Positions 11,897 to 24,128 of a DNA stretch of 64,000 bases are shown here, in pieces. The notes beneath the pieces are model-generated. The model did not search any database. It had not been told where the DNA came from and was given only the letters and a program-made list of their open reading frames with translations. The stretch is from Hoplostethus atlanticus (Eukaryota > Chordata > Actinopteri > Trachichthyiformes > Trachichthyidae), in contig JAXDDX010000013.1 in assembly GCA_034670405.1 (NCBI GenBank), forward strand, positions 2,164,501 to 2,228,500, written 5' to 3'. The first letter of the stretch is position 1; every line of letters starts with the position of its first letter. Position numbers and translations under genes: made by a program.

Positions 11897-13415
11897 TTCA
11901 ATCCTCTTGACAAAGCACAATGTTTTTCTAACTCAGTAACTTGGTTAATCAATCTGCATGCCTGCAGTGTTGATGCTCTGCTAATGCCCTTAGGTTGAAC
12001 ATTAATCCTGCCTGTGTGTCTTAGTGCCTTTACAGATTTCTGAGCATGCCTTATGTAGAACATGTCCTTACCAGATACATGCACATGTCGCACCTGCATG
12101 CAATGCACTCTGGGAGATGGTAGATGGTACCCGAATCCGACCAGAATACAAACTGAGCCGTGCTACCCGGTCTGCATGGGTGATCAGCTAGTCAGCCTGT
12201 TACACTGCACTGTGCAAAGGGTGGAAACCCATTTAGCGAGGGAAAGGAATTATCTCCGCCAACACACCAACACATCAGCTGGACTTCCTGGGGCGCCACG
12301 GGTCGACGGCTAACCTCAACCTGACAGCAGATGGAAATGCAGACTCCAGCTGATTTTTATTATTTTTTTTCCAACCCTAATGGTGTCATCGCATGGTTTC
12401 CTGCTGCTTGTGTTAATAATTCAACCACTCGGCCTGTTGTGTTTCTCGTGAGCCTCTTCAGAGCCCTGTTATCTAACCCGCTGTGGAATGTCACTGACGT
12501 GGACGCCTAGGGGCAAGGGGAGAGAGAGGGATGGTGGAAGAGAAGAGAAGAGAAGAGGGAGAATTTAAAAGATATAATCGTGAAAAAACTGGGGGAGGAT
12601 ATTTGGCTTTGCCCTGTAACCTGTTTTCAGCGTATTGCGAGGCTCCGACCCTGCTGGCATGGGCTTTACACTGTAGGGTAGCTCCCACCATCTTCCAAAT
12701 CAAATCTCAGCCGACCCTTTACACGACAGCAACACCATAAACATATATAGTCTGTGTTGAAAATGTATTGAATGCCAAAACATTAAAAGTAAAAGTGGGA
12801 AAGGAAATGAATGTGTGATGTCTAATTGTTGCCTATGTTTTTTTGGCATCACCCTGTGTGAGAATGAGGTGTTGTTGTTGACACAGCACAGGAGCAGCAC
12901 AAGAGAGCCCAGTATTGTAAGGCAAGAAGCTCTTTGTTAGCACAAGCTTTGTTTTTTTGCGGCAAGCTTTTCACTCCAGCCTGTGAAACGGTCAGTAGAG
13001 CCAAGCAACACCGCTGCTTTCACCACAGAATGGGAAGATAAGTAAGTAGGTGCTATTACGCACATGGATTAGATTGTTGTTTTGAAACATGCTATCATCA
13101 GGCTTACAAATTACTGAATCCTCTTTTAATTTTCCGTTGATTAGCTCTCATCTGTTTCTTTTTATAGCTCACACTCAGAAGCGCTAAGGGCAGACCTCCC
13201 ACCCCCTCAGGGAAATCAGAAGCTTCATGTGCTGGTTGAGAAGCCCCCACAGGGCTTGTCAGGTCACACACACTAAAGGTCTCATGTCAACGGTCTTGTA
13301 AGTGCAACATTTGTGTTTCTCCCCCACAGACGCCGAGGACCCGGCGGCGGTGAGAGAGCTGGTGGCAAATACACTGTACAAGGATGCACAGATGAAACAC
13401 AGCGACACACTTTAA
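7238..13415 (+). CDS. itfg2: KICSTOR complex protein ITFG2 (FG-GAP repeat protein)
   Basis: Twelve coding exons: 7238-7333, 7518-7613, 7731-7772, 7923-8106, 8193-8332, 8909-9063, 9189-9283, 9414-9467, 10157-10248, 10341-10458, 11107-11280 and 13330-13415. They sum to 1332 bases, 443 residues, close to the mammalian length. The protein starts [14 protein letters not shown] and is a beta-propeller of FG-GAP-like repeats with calcium-type Asp loops: DADND at 27-31, [17 protein letters not shown] from 138, and [15 protein letters not shown] from 318. In the family, ITFG2 joins KPTN, KICS2 and SZT2 in KICSTOR, which holds GATOR1 on lysosomes and restrains mTORC1 when amino acids are scarce. All introns are GT-AG; intron 9 has a (TG)n tract just before its acceptor. 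The last exon is short and its tail is less conserved. Confidence 0.95.
10591..10603 (+). promoter_or_regulatory. CTCF-type motif in itfg2 intron 10
   Basis: CCAGTAGATGGCA fits the vertebrate CTCF core CCASYAGRKGGCR at every position, in forward orientation. Occupancy is unknown. Confidence 0.45.
11835..11888. repeat. (CT)n microsatellite in itfg2 intron 11
   Basis: About 54 bases of nearly perfect CT dinucleotides within the 2-kb last intron of itfg2. Confidence 0.95.
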
Positions 13416-13467
13416 TGGATGCGGTCCTCTGTTTTCCCATGACTGTCGAAGGTGTAAATACTCTGTT

Positions 13468-13473
13468 AATAAA
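13468..13473 (+). terminator. itfg2: itfg2 polyadenylation signal
   Basis: AATAAA 53 bases after the itfg2 stop codon, followed by a TTGT/GT-rich stretch (13495-13520) of the kind found downstream of cleavage sites. This gives a very short 3'UTR. Confidence 0.7.
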
Positions 13474-14191
13474 GACTGAATCACCGTCTCTTCTGTTGTC
13501 GGTCTTGTTATTTGTGTTACGTGCAGAAAGACTGTGTGGGGTTCAGGTTTCCTATCTGCTGTTGTTGGTGTTCTCTCCACCCAGGCTGCTTTTAACAAGG
13601 CTGAAAGAGGACGAGACACAATGCAGAGGCAGATGCTATATTGTTTAACATGCTATTTCACTGGCGGGTTTGTGGAGTGTAATACTGCTGTCACAGTGCT
13701 GACAGGCTGATGAAAAGAGCTCTTCAACCAAACAATAGCGCCTTCTGTGTCACCTTGTTAGTGTATGAGGATATTTTCCATCACTTAGTCTCACTGATAA
13801 TGCATCCTCTCAAAGGTTTGCAGCGCCAGTGATATTACATAACACAGCATTTGTTACGCAACGAGACCTGCGTGGCAGCAAGATGGTAATACTGGTTTGT
13901 CGGCCGCGCTCGGTGGAGTGCCTGCAGGGTGCGAGTGTCCACGGGACGGCTAGCCTGGATCTATTGGGGGAACTACCCACTGTTCCCAATGGGAAGATCC
14001 TATAACCACCCGTGTAGACTGCCTCTCTCTTTCTCATGTATTATAAACAAGGTGTGTGTGTGTGTGTGCGCTCGTCTCTGTGTATGTGAGAGTGTTTGCG
14101 TGTGCCCAAGGGTATACGTAGGCTCAGGTGTCTTTGTAGTCCGCAGCCTCCCATCTCTCCTGTGTTTCTGCCCTTTAGAGGCGTGCCAAGG

Positions 14192-14239
14192 CAGGGCTCT
14201 GCCTGCAGGACAGACGCTGTCCCTGCAGGCAAAGCCCTG
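14192..14239. repeat. Long hairpin in the itfg2-nrip2 interval
   Basis: Arms 14192-14213 and 14217-14239 pair over 22 bases with one bulged C and one mismatch (arm cores GCCTGCAGGACAG and CTGTCCCTGCAGGC). An outer GCCAAG/CTTGGC pair at 14185-14190 and 14249-14254 extends the stem. The loop is only three bases. It could be a fragment of a foldback element or a structured RNA. Confidence 0.55.
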
Positions 14240-14254
14240 ACGGAGGAGGCTTGG

Positions 14255-16849
14255 CTTGTCACCATGAAATGTGAGACTGAATGACTATTTAAGATGAACG
14301 TTACTTTGCAGTAAGTGCTAGATGTGCGTTCCATTGTCTAGTCTAATTTTCCATTTCGTAATATTTCTATCTATTTAATAATAATTGCCCCAAAAATATT
14401 TTACTGTATTTTTATATCACAGTCCCATTACTTTTGCCTCCTGAAAAACTGTAGTGACTATGCACAAAATAACCCCTGGAATGTATTGGACACCACAAAT
14501 TGATGATATATAACACTGTAACTGTGTATAACTGTATATGTTCATCTGGCAGATAGACAAATGCTTGAACGTTTCACCTCAGTGTTTCACTTAATCATGG
14601 CAATTACTGTTGTATTACAAACTGACCAGCTGTACTATTTGTCCTTATAAGCAGTGAGCATTCCTGGGCACTAAGCTCAGACTGAGTCATGGTTCATGAC
14701 CATTAATGGTCAAGCGGGCGACGCGTTTTGTTTTGTTGTTATTACGGATCTGTTACGAATGGGCTCGGCTAGCATGACCCCGGGTCTGTTAGTTTGGACT
14801 CGCCGGTGTTTAAATCAAGCATCGGTTTCTCATTCCCTTTTCTATCAAATTTCCCAGAGAGCATGTCGACCCCTTGGTACGCAAAGCCCTGCCTGGCCCG
14901 AGAGTGATGAATCGTGTGTGACTGTGACATTTAGCCTGGTATTTTCCCCATGCAGGCAGACTGGACATAAAAACACATCTCAGATTTGGACCAAGCAGAC
15001 GTCTAACCCTGGGAAATGACCACACGGGGATAATGGCTTTGCCAGTGGCCAACTGATAGTGTGTGTGTGTGTGTGTGTGTGCGCGTGTGCGTGCGTGTTT
15101 GAATGGGTCCATAACTCCACACGTCATTTACTACATAATTTCCTGCATCTATTGACTATCCAGCCAAAGCCCATATTTGCTTTTTGCCAGCTACATTGCC
15201 CTCTGAAAGTTGGCTCAAGAGGGATATTACCCATAGGGAGAGCTTGTTGCTACACAGTCTGGTTCCATGTAGCAAGGTTACTGTGTTTTTGTAATCAGAC
15301 CTCTAAGGAGTTAAAAAGATTTTTGCCACTATTACCAAAACATATTTTATTAGTTGCTATAGCTCTCATCCTGGGGTCAAGACCCCCACAGAGGCACGAG
15401 ATGCTTTATGGAATGCGAAAGTCTGATTCCAGTATAACTATAATGTTTTTTTTAGTCCTTTTCTTCTGAAGTAATATGTGCAGCATCTGGACTTCCTCCA
15501 ATAATGAATCAAGTAAATTAACCTGAGATGGGAAAACAAAAGTCACTGGTGTCAGAGTTCAATGTCGTGGCATTTACTCCTGCAACAAAGGGGCTGTGAG
15601 TCAAAAAGGTTGAATACATAGCGTGGCTTCAATGCCTGTAAAGGGCCGCCGTGATGAGACATTTTCCTGAGTAATAAAACCATCACATGGATGACAGAAC
15701 TACATAACCTGGCAGCATGATACCAGGAATCGGCGCTGCATGCCTGCTTGACGTCCCATCCATAATACATGAACATGCATTATGTAACGTTTTTCTTCCT
15801 GTAGCCTATTGAAGGAAAATACATTACTGTGCATCTTTTGCTACACCAGCTAGACGTAGACTGACGACCACTGACCACTAAATGTACAAAAACTGCATTT
15901 GTAAAGGGACTGTTATGATTTCATTACAAATATAAATAAATTCAAGATATTAAGCTTTATGGAAAACGCTTTAGTGGATCAAAAGGAGAAGGAATCATAA
16001 TGACTTGATCCAACATTAAAGGGTTCGGCAACGTCTTTCTCAAAGACTTGAGGGCTTAATCTGCCGAAGGAAATAGTATCTGCTCAAAATAAAGAAAATC
16101 CTTGTCGAGTTGAATATGAACTGACAGCCACCCTCCCTAAGCATAGACGCTGTATCCGCCCACCCTGCACAACCTTCAGTACCAGGTCACTAGTTAGTCA
16201 TGGCAGTCGCTGTCAGCTCTTAAAATATATATGACTCTTGGCGGCAGGCCAATCTGTCAAGTTGGCCCTTGTGTGAGAAAGTAAGGACTCTTACTTCCTA
16301 GCTCCTACTTACACTTCTTTCCTTTGTTGGACTCAAAAATAAGAATCCACAGATATTTGTTGTGTTGCAATTTTTACGCGGCGTGGTCATCAACAGGCAC
16401 ATTCGGGTCAGTCGGTCAGGGGTGACCAACCGTCTGCTATCCAACTTCATCACAGTTTACAGCACTTGAAAATCACTTTCTGCTCTTTGTTGAGCAGCAT
16501 CTAGTTAGGGAAAGGAAGTAAAAGTTGTCTTACTGTGGAACATTAACTACGAATCGGGACTTGTTAGACCTACACTAGCGTCTGTGGTTCCCGTGGGCCT
16601 TGGAAATCCTTCAAAGTTTGTAGATTTGAGAAAAATAAAATAAGGGCTTTAATGATTTTGAAAATGAATGGATGGCCCTGAAAGTGCTTGATTTTTTAAA
16701 TAACATACAGTATATCACCCAAATTCATCAGTATGCCTCAGCTCTCGTCCTAGAATCAACACTTCCCATCCTGATTTCCAGGATTTCTTGACTTCTTGGC
16801 CTCTATGACGTCTACTTTTGACCAATGTCATCTCTCACTGTCTAGTGCT
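14255..16849. other. Intergenic DNA, no gene seen
   Basis: About 2.6 kb downstream of itfg2. Apart from a (TG)n tract near 15058-15080, nothing repeats or codes. Open frames here are short and lack splice partners. Confidence 0.5.
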
Positions 16850-17010
16850 CATGTCATGTCTAGTCTAGTGCTAGTCACTACCACTTATGATTTCTAGTGA
16901 CTAGTAGTTCTCATGCCTACCTACGTTGAATGCACTTATTGTAAGTCGCTATATCTGCTAAATATAGTAGTATAGTATAGTAATAGTAATATAGTATAGT
17001 AATGTAATGC
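16850..17010. repeat. SINE-like tail
   Basis: Contains TTGTAAGTCGCTATATCTGC followed by TAAATA and an AT-rich run of TATAGTA units. This strongly resembles the common fish SINE/LINE 3' tail that reads TTGTAAGTCGCTTTGG plus a CTGCTAAAT block. It is decayed and its 5' part is not delimited. Confidence 0.55.
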
Positions 17011-19810
17011 TATGTAACAGTAATGATCTGTAGGTCTCTGCTGATGCTCTCTTATACCTGATATGTTGAATGTGGTTTTGTAAGAAACCACATTTAACAA
17101 TTTCTTGTGTTACTACACGATCCATGTTGAACTACAGGTCTAAATGTCAGACAGAGCCTCCCCCGATCCTTTATAGCCTAACTATTCATACACCTTGAAT
17201 ACAGTGCTGATGAATCAGAAATGGCAGGGATGGCTTGCATTTGAACTTCAAAGGTAATTATGTACCGGCTTTGACAGAACGTGGATCAGGGCTTTAGGTG
17301 AGGCTGTACATCTTAAGCTATTGTTGATGAAGAAAAAAATCCTCAGGCTATAATGGCATGCTGTGTCTCCATGGTTTTACTAGCATTTGCACCAGCTGAC
17401 GTGACCCCCCACCCCCCACAGTGTGCCTACTAGTGGTCATGCTCGGTGCTGGTGGCACAGTGGATTTGATCCTGACTGACATGACAGCTGAACCCCCATC
17501 CTCTGAAGGGGGGGTTTGGCCTGACCTGAGCTCCCTCAGCCTCCATCTCAGCAGCTCCAAGACGCACAGGGAACTGACACCGCTGATTAACAGCACCCAA
17601 TTTCGTCAGGCTTAATACTTCGCTATTTCATCATCCCCTCATTCCCCTCGGGGGATAGATGCGGGATGAATGACACAAGAGGCAACTTTAATAGCTCCTA
17701 GTTTTATCTCTGCAGAGGCAGGGAGGATTTCGATCAACCCACAGTTATCCACAGTCGTTTGTGTGTATGTGGGTGTTTTTTATAGAATACATTTTATGGA
17801 CACAGTGAAATGTTCTAACCAGCTGTGTTTTGCTCAGTGGAACAGTATGCCTTCATGTTTGATTGCCTTATGCCTTTTTTCACTCTCAGAGCAACCACAG
17901 TATCACTGAGTTTCAGCGTGGTAGCCTATGCAAGGCTTAAGGAGAAAGAATAATCTGTTAAATCCCAAGAATCTTTTCTACATGTGGGATGATGTGTTAA
18001 CAACATCATCACGCCACAGGACTTTTATACAGCAAAGGTCCCTATAGAAATGTATTGAGTAGAGCTGTAGCATCTGCTAGGGCTCAGCAGTCAGAGGTCT
18101 CTCGCCCCTGCTGTCTGTGTGTGTGTGTGTGTGTCTAAAACTGTCTACACGTCTCTTTGTCTGCATGTTGGTTGGCACGTGTTTCAGAAAGGAGCCTTGG
18201 CATTTTCAATATCTTGGCTCAGACCCTCTCTGGAGGATCTCCCACTCATTTGTCCTGCGTGCTGCATGTCTGATCAGTATTCTCCTCACAGTGTTTACTG
18301 CCTCGGTTGCCAGGGTTAAGGTGCCCGGGTCATTCTGCTGGGTTGTGAGGCAGAATCGTCTCCACACCAGAGTGAGAGACTGACAGAGAGAGAGAGAGGA
18401 GACACTGGATAGAAAGAGATGAAGAAAGGAAAGACAGAAAGCAATTTCTGGCGACAAGCAACACAAATCATCTCTTCCTGTTGTGAGATGACATGCACAT
18501 AGGCATAGACGCATTTGGGAGGAGGTGAGGAGGGTCCGGTTGGAGGACTGGGCTCTGTTTCTTAAGAAAAATAAGATTGTATGAACTACATGAAATGCTT
18601 GTTGAGATGAATATTCTTCGCAGTGCGATATCAAACAGATAGGTGGAAATGATCTTTCTGTAGCTGCTGCTGGCACTGCATGTAAAGGTTAGAGCCCTCG
18701 TAAGCCATATTTATGATTATATCTGTCGAGGACATTCCCGCCTCATGGTCCTACATCTGAGTGGCTCATTTTTCATGGCTATTGGAAAGTCAGGGAGATT
18801 ACTATGTCTCTCTATGTGCGTTTCATCCTGTAGGTGGAGATTTATATTAGTCGTTCCCTGCTGCGCTCTCCAATCGAGATAAAAATTGTCTCCTCTAAGT
18901 GAGACGAGTCTCTACGTATGGGAAGATTCTCTTATCCTCTCTGCTGCATTAGCTACTACCTAGAGCTCAATCCGAAGGTCAAAAGGCCAAAATATGTTTC
19001 AGTATTATATTCATTTTATGAGCAGCATTGTCACAAGCGATCAGCTCGTGGTTCTGACGCAAGACATCCGCTAGACAACTCCATAGATCAAAGACAAGCA
19101 CCACCATATTGCGTTTCCTGTGACGGATATACAAACGCTGCTTTTCTACCAGAGGTGTCACCTGCTAGAGCCTTGACAGGATGTGGCAGGTGGAGTGACT
19201 CAAACGGAGAGGGGGGGGCTTGTTGTAATTTACTGTTCCAATAATGTTGAGGCAAGAAGCTGCCCCATGGAGCCTGATTGAAAAGCGTGTGTGTCTATAG
19301 TAGTGGGAAGGAAGAGGGGGAGCAGATGTAGATGTATATATGTGTTTGTGTATGTATGTAAACATGTGTGTGAACGCTATATATTAGGGGGACGGGAGAA
19401 GGGAAGCGCAGGGAGATGGGATCCTTCGACCGTCAGAGGGGTCAACACTCCAAGGCCCCTGGTGCTGTGGGAACATCTGCTTTCTCTCTGTGTGACGGGC
19501 GGCTTTATATAGCGGTGTACCAGTGAAAGGCACAGACAGGGATGTCAAGCTAGTACAGACCATGGGAATCAAAGGTCTGGAAGTAGTCTGATAAAACGAG
19601 GAAACAGCAGTTGTGCCTTAGAGCCCTGTGACTTTCCCTCCTCCGCCGGGCGATTCACACGAGTCAAACAGCAAGTGATTTGAGATATTAAATGGACGCC
19701 CTTTCATGTAGTCATGCTCTGGTGTTGAAATAGGACCGCCCTTCAATGTGTGTGTCAACGGATATTGAAATTATGAAACAATTTAAACAGAGTTAACCAG
19801 AATACATATT
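17011..19810. other. Intergenic DNA between itfg2 and nrip2
   Basis: No convincing gene. It includes a hairpin at 17065-17098 whose 14-base arms pair with one mismatch around a six-base loop, and short (TG)n runs. Open frames of up to 156 residues (18206-18676, minus) have no splice context or recognisable motif. Confidence 0.45.
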
Positions 19811-21415
19811 TTTTAATAGGCAGAGAAAATACTGTTCAGAAGAAAAACACCAAAAATAAATTTCTGTCATACATCAATTCCCCTCACACAGCGCAGGAAG
19901 TTCACTAGTACATCAAATAGGAACAAAACATCGCCAATCTATGTGTGGATGACCTCTGCAGAGAGGTTACATGGATACTGTAGCACAGTCAAAAGCACGG
20001 CACAGCCCAGGTGTTATTAAAGCGGAGCATGGTGGCCTTTTGTAAGCACATCTGAGGCATTCCTTGATTCCCCAAACTATGAAAACACATAGAGACAAGA
20101 GAGCCAGGTGGCACTGCAGTGGGGAGGATATAGCAGCTCTTTTTGTTCTCTCGCAACAGGCTAGTGCCCGCTGAGTCCATGTCAGCGCTTCGTAAAAAGA
20201 CCAAATCAGCAAACATGACATGTCAAAGTGAATAACATCAGCAAAAAGGGTGGCACAAGAGGGGGAAACTGTACAAAGAAGAAGAAAAGAGGAAGCTAGA
20301 GAGATGCTTAACCAATCATTGGAGAGGGCCTTGGCACAGAATGCAGCCTCGGCTGAGTGATTAAAATCTCCTTCAAGAGGCGAGGGAAGGCAGCTGGGGT
20401 CTGCTTTTGGCAGCTTGTTCTGACCGGAGCTTGGATCGGACCCGTCCCTCTTTTTCCCATGTGAAACGCTAGCCACATGGAAACGGTGCAGCCCCGCTTT
20501 GACTCCAACACTCACATGCACACGCACCGGCACGCACACACACACACATACACACACACACACAGAGTCCCTTCAGACATGTCAACGTGACACAATCAGA
20601 CAATGATTTTAACATGCAGACTTGTACAAAAGCAGAACTTCACAAAGTCATGCAGATGGAATGTTTCGATATTTTTTGTTTGTCTGACTCAAGGCCTGAA
20701 GTCTATTTTAACTGAATTCATTTCAATCTGGACCGACGCTACAGGCCGGGAACTACATCAAGAGAGAAGGGGCTGAATGTAGTTCAGGAATAGTGGCGCT
20801 CCCTACCCTGGCTCTTACAGAGGTGACCTGATCGACTGATATATAAGATCTGAAAAAACTTTTCTTTTTTTTCAAGGCTTTTCACATTTTCCTTTAAACA
20901 CACTTGAAAGGGCATCCTGAGTACAAGTCAATTCTCATCCACAATGCTAAACTGATTCAGTATTACAATTACAATTACAACAGTTTTTGATAAGTACGTC
21001 ATTTTGTGCAGCCAAATCACAAAGTATTGTGTTCATTACAAACGATAATCATGGTTTTGCCCCTTTGAGCATCAGTGCACCCTAGCAGTTTAACAGAATA
21101 ATTGGTTTGATAATTGGTACATAATAATGACGAATGATCAGATTCAGAGAGATCAGATTGTCCCTATAATTAGCTTCCATCTGCTCCATAAACTAGACTA
21201 ATTTAATACAGGAGATAATCATGGTAAATGTCTTAATTCTACAAACACAATAATGCAAACTGAAGAACGACGGTGGGGGGGGGACGCGCGTCCATGTTCT
21301 GGCAGTGCGAGACACTGTGATCGGACGGTCCAGACACAAACCGCATCACGGTGCGTTGCTGCGGCCGGCCGAGAGCGGGATGCGAGGGAGTCGGCTGTCA
21401 CCCTTGGGTCGGGGC
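19811..21415 (-). other. nrip2: Probable nrip2 3'UTR
   Basis: Directly follows the nrip2 stop codon on the minus strand. A minus-strand ATTAAA (TTTAAT at about 19811-19816) is one possible end; another lies near 21203. A long minus-strand open frame at 19967-20563 is fed by a (CA)n tract and has no recognisable motif, so I treat the region as untranslated. The extent is uncertain. Confidence 0.35.
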
Positions 21416-24086
21416 TCACAGGTTCTCGTTGGTGTCGTGGTGGCACTGGCTGTCGGACAGCGGCTTCAGGAAGGGCAGCTCCTCTCCGGAGCCCTGCAGC
21501 TTCAGGACCCTACTGCTCAGGTCCAAGCAGCACTGTGTAGGGGGACAAACGGTGAAGCCAATTATTCCACTACCAAATATCTGCCATCCAGCCTTTTCTT
21601 TGGTTCCAAATAGAAGACATTTCCTTTTCCCTGAGGCTCCAGATTCCACTTTATGAAGCCTAATGCCTATAATGGCTTTGACTAGGCATACATCACAATC
21701 CAGTAATATTGCACTTTTAAAAAATGGCGATAACACTATACTAGAACATTATCCTGCTAAAGTTATTAGCTTTCTCTAGCTAACATTTGTTCTTCTTCAA
21801 CTAACTGTTGTTTTACTGGGTTTAAACACCCAGTTCCTCTGAGACTGAGCATTGTTTCTGGGTCAGCTGAATTCTGCTGACTAACGTAGTCTTCTACACA
21901 TGGCTCCTGGCTATAGTATCTCCCTCTAGGTAAAAGTAATAACAGAGATAGTTTGCAGTCCCTCTTTTTAAACAACCTTTCAAGAAGACTCAAAGACGTT
22001 TTTGCCGATGAGAAAACTGAATTACCAGATTGCATATGAATTCTTGCAGAGGCAGCTGAATTCAGGTGGTGTGCTTGGACAGAAATTGAGTCTTATATTA
22101 CAAGTCCTCTAGAGCTGCTTTACATAATCATAGCTGCTGTATCATAGCTGGCTTCATGCCCTCAGGTTCTGATTAGATTTGGGGAGATATTAACCAGATG
22201 CAGCACTTCTGTATTCCTTGATTTCTTAGAGTTGTTTCTCTTCTTGTTTTCTCTTCTTTCAGGAAACAGAGAGCAGTTTGGTCACATCGTTTTTTTGGGA
22301 GATTTAAATTGGATTTCTGAAATGTGCAAAAGCTTTTTCAATGTAGTCCTCTGTTGTATGGCAAACACGCCAAAGTCTAAAAAAAACTTTTAGGTAGTGC
22401 TCTCTTAACTATTCACCATCAGTAAAATGGTTCTATCAGTTTCCTCTCTATATATAGAAATGTGTATGAAACCACATATCCACCCACATATCCAGGAAAT
22501 TTACTTTCTTCATATCAAACTCAACTGTGACTTATAAGTTTCATAAGTTGATGCCGTCATACTTCATTCTCACGGACCTGCGCTAAGAAGGTTTGGATGT
22601 GCAAGTTTTTTCTGTCACTCTGAAATGTGCAGATTCAAAATTCCACATCACTGAGCTGCTGAACTGACCTACATTCTTCCTTATCTAGGTTTCACCTGCA
22701 GAGCACAGAGCTACCTAACCTCCCTCTCTAATCTCAGAGAGATTTCACCAGATACATCTCTCGATTGCACGATTTCCGTGGTCTCGCCCCCACTGTGCCC
22801 TGTCTCTACTCAATTTTTAAAACCACTTTTTAAGTTAAAGCTAAATGAGAACATTTAGGGGAGCTCGTTCTTTGATAAACACACATTCAAAAGCACGTCA
22901 TAAGGCACACGACATATTTGAAAAGCAAATGAGGACCTTACTTTGATTTCCAACAGAGTCTGAAGACCCAGGCACAGCTCAAACGCCTCATCCTCTGAAA
23001 GAGAGAAGAAGGGAGAAGAAACAAGAGAAGGGAGAGAGGTAAGAGGAGAGGGGTACGAAAGAAAGAAATTTAATGCTGCATGCTGATTTCCATTTGTGTG
23101 TGCGCTGAGTGTATGTAAGATGCATTAAGTTAAAGTAATCTTTGGTGCTCAGTGCTCATTGCTGTGGTGTTTCCGCACTGCACTTCCCAGAGATCACCTG
23201 TCAATCAAACAGTGTGTCCAATACTGTGATGTCTTTTTCCTTGGAGTTTGAGTTTCTGTAGGTGGCGCTCTTTTCTTTGTCTGTTCAGCCATGGTGGCTA
23301 TCGCTGCTCATGCTAACTACCCAGTTCTTCTTCTGTTTATTCTATACTAACCGGAAACATAAAACGCATCACTTCCTGTGTGCCAGAGGATTTTTCCCAG
23401 GAAAGACCTACCTGACACTGGGTGTTCAGAACAGCAAATGGAAAAGCTTTCATGGCCTGGGTAAATGTTTAATCACTATTGTGTCATATCAATCAGCAAC
23501 AGAGTAGCAAAACGGACATTTATCTAAATGAAAATGTCATTACTACTTTAATATATCCTTGTCTACCCAGCTGTTCTTGGATTTCATTGTAATCTTTGCC
23601 TTGGTAGCTTTAATGGGAAAATGTAGCGTGTACGACCGAGTACACAAGACAAGCACATCAAGAGCGTCCTTGCAGAAATAACAAGCAGGTGTCAGAAAAA
23701 ACATAAGTGTAGCTGCACAGCAACACATTGGTTTACTCGTATGTTCTGCTAGAGCTGCTGTTCAGATATTGCTCAGGGAGCCCATGCTTTGACGAATGGG
23801 AAATTACTACCCCCATTTGTTGGCGCTCGACTGTGCTTTTAAATTTACTGTCAGGGGCGTCGGGATTTCAACCGCCCTCATCTGCAGTGGATGTCATTTA
23901 AACAAATTGGACAGGGTGATGTTTTTAGTCACTAAAACTCAGCGTGGTTATGGTGTGCTCTGATATTCTTACCTTTCACAAAGGCTGAACATTGGATCCT
24001 CTGTCTGCCCAGTTGCAGCTGCAGACCCGTCACTGAGCTGGTCAGACCACATGGTGCACTGTCCTGACTGGGCACCAGTCTAACAA

Positions 24087-24128
<42 letters not shown>

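Noticed and set aside
19967..20563. A 198-codon minus-strand open frame downstream of nrip2
   Set aside because: It begins in a (CA)n tract, has no family similarity I can see, and lies where the nrip2 3'UTR should be.
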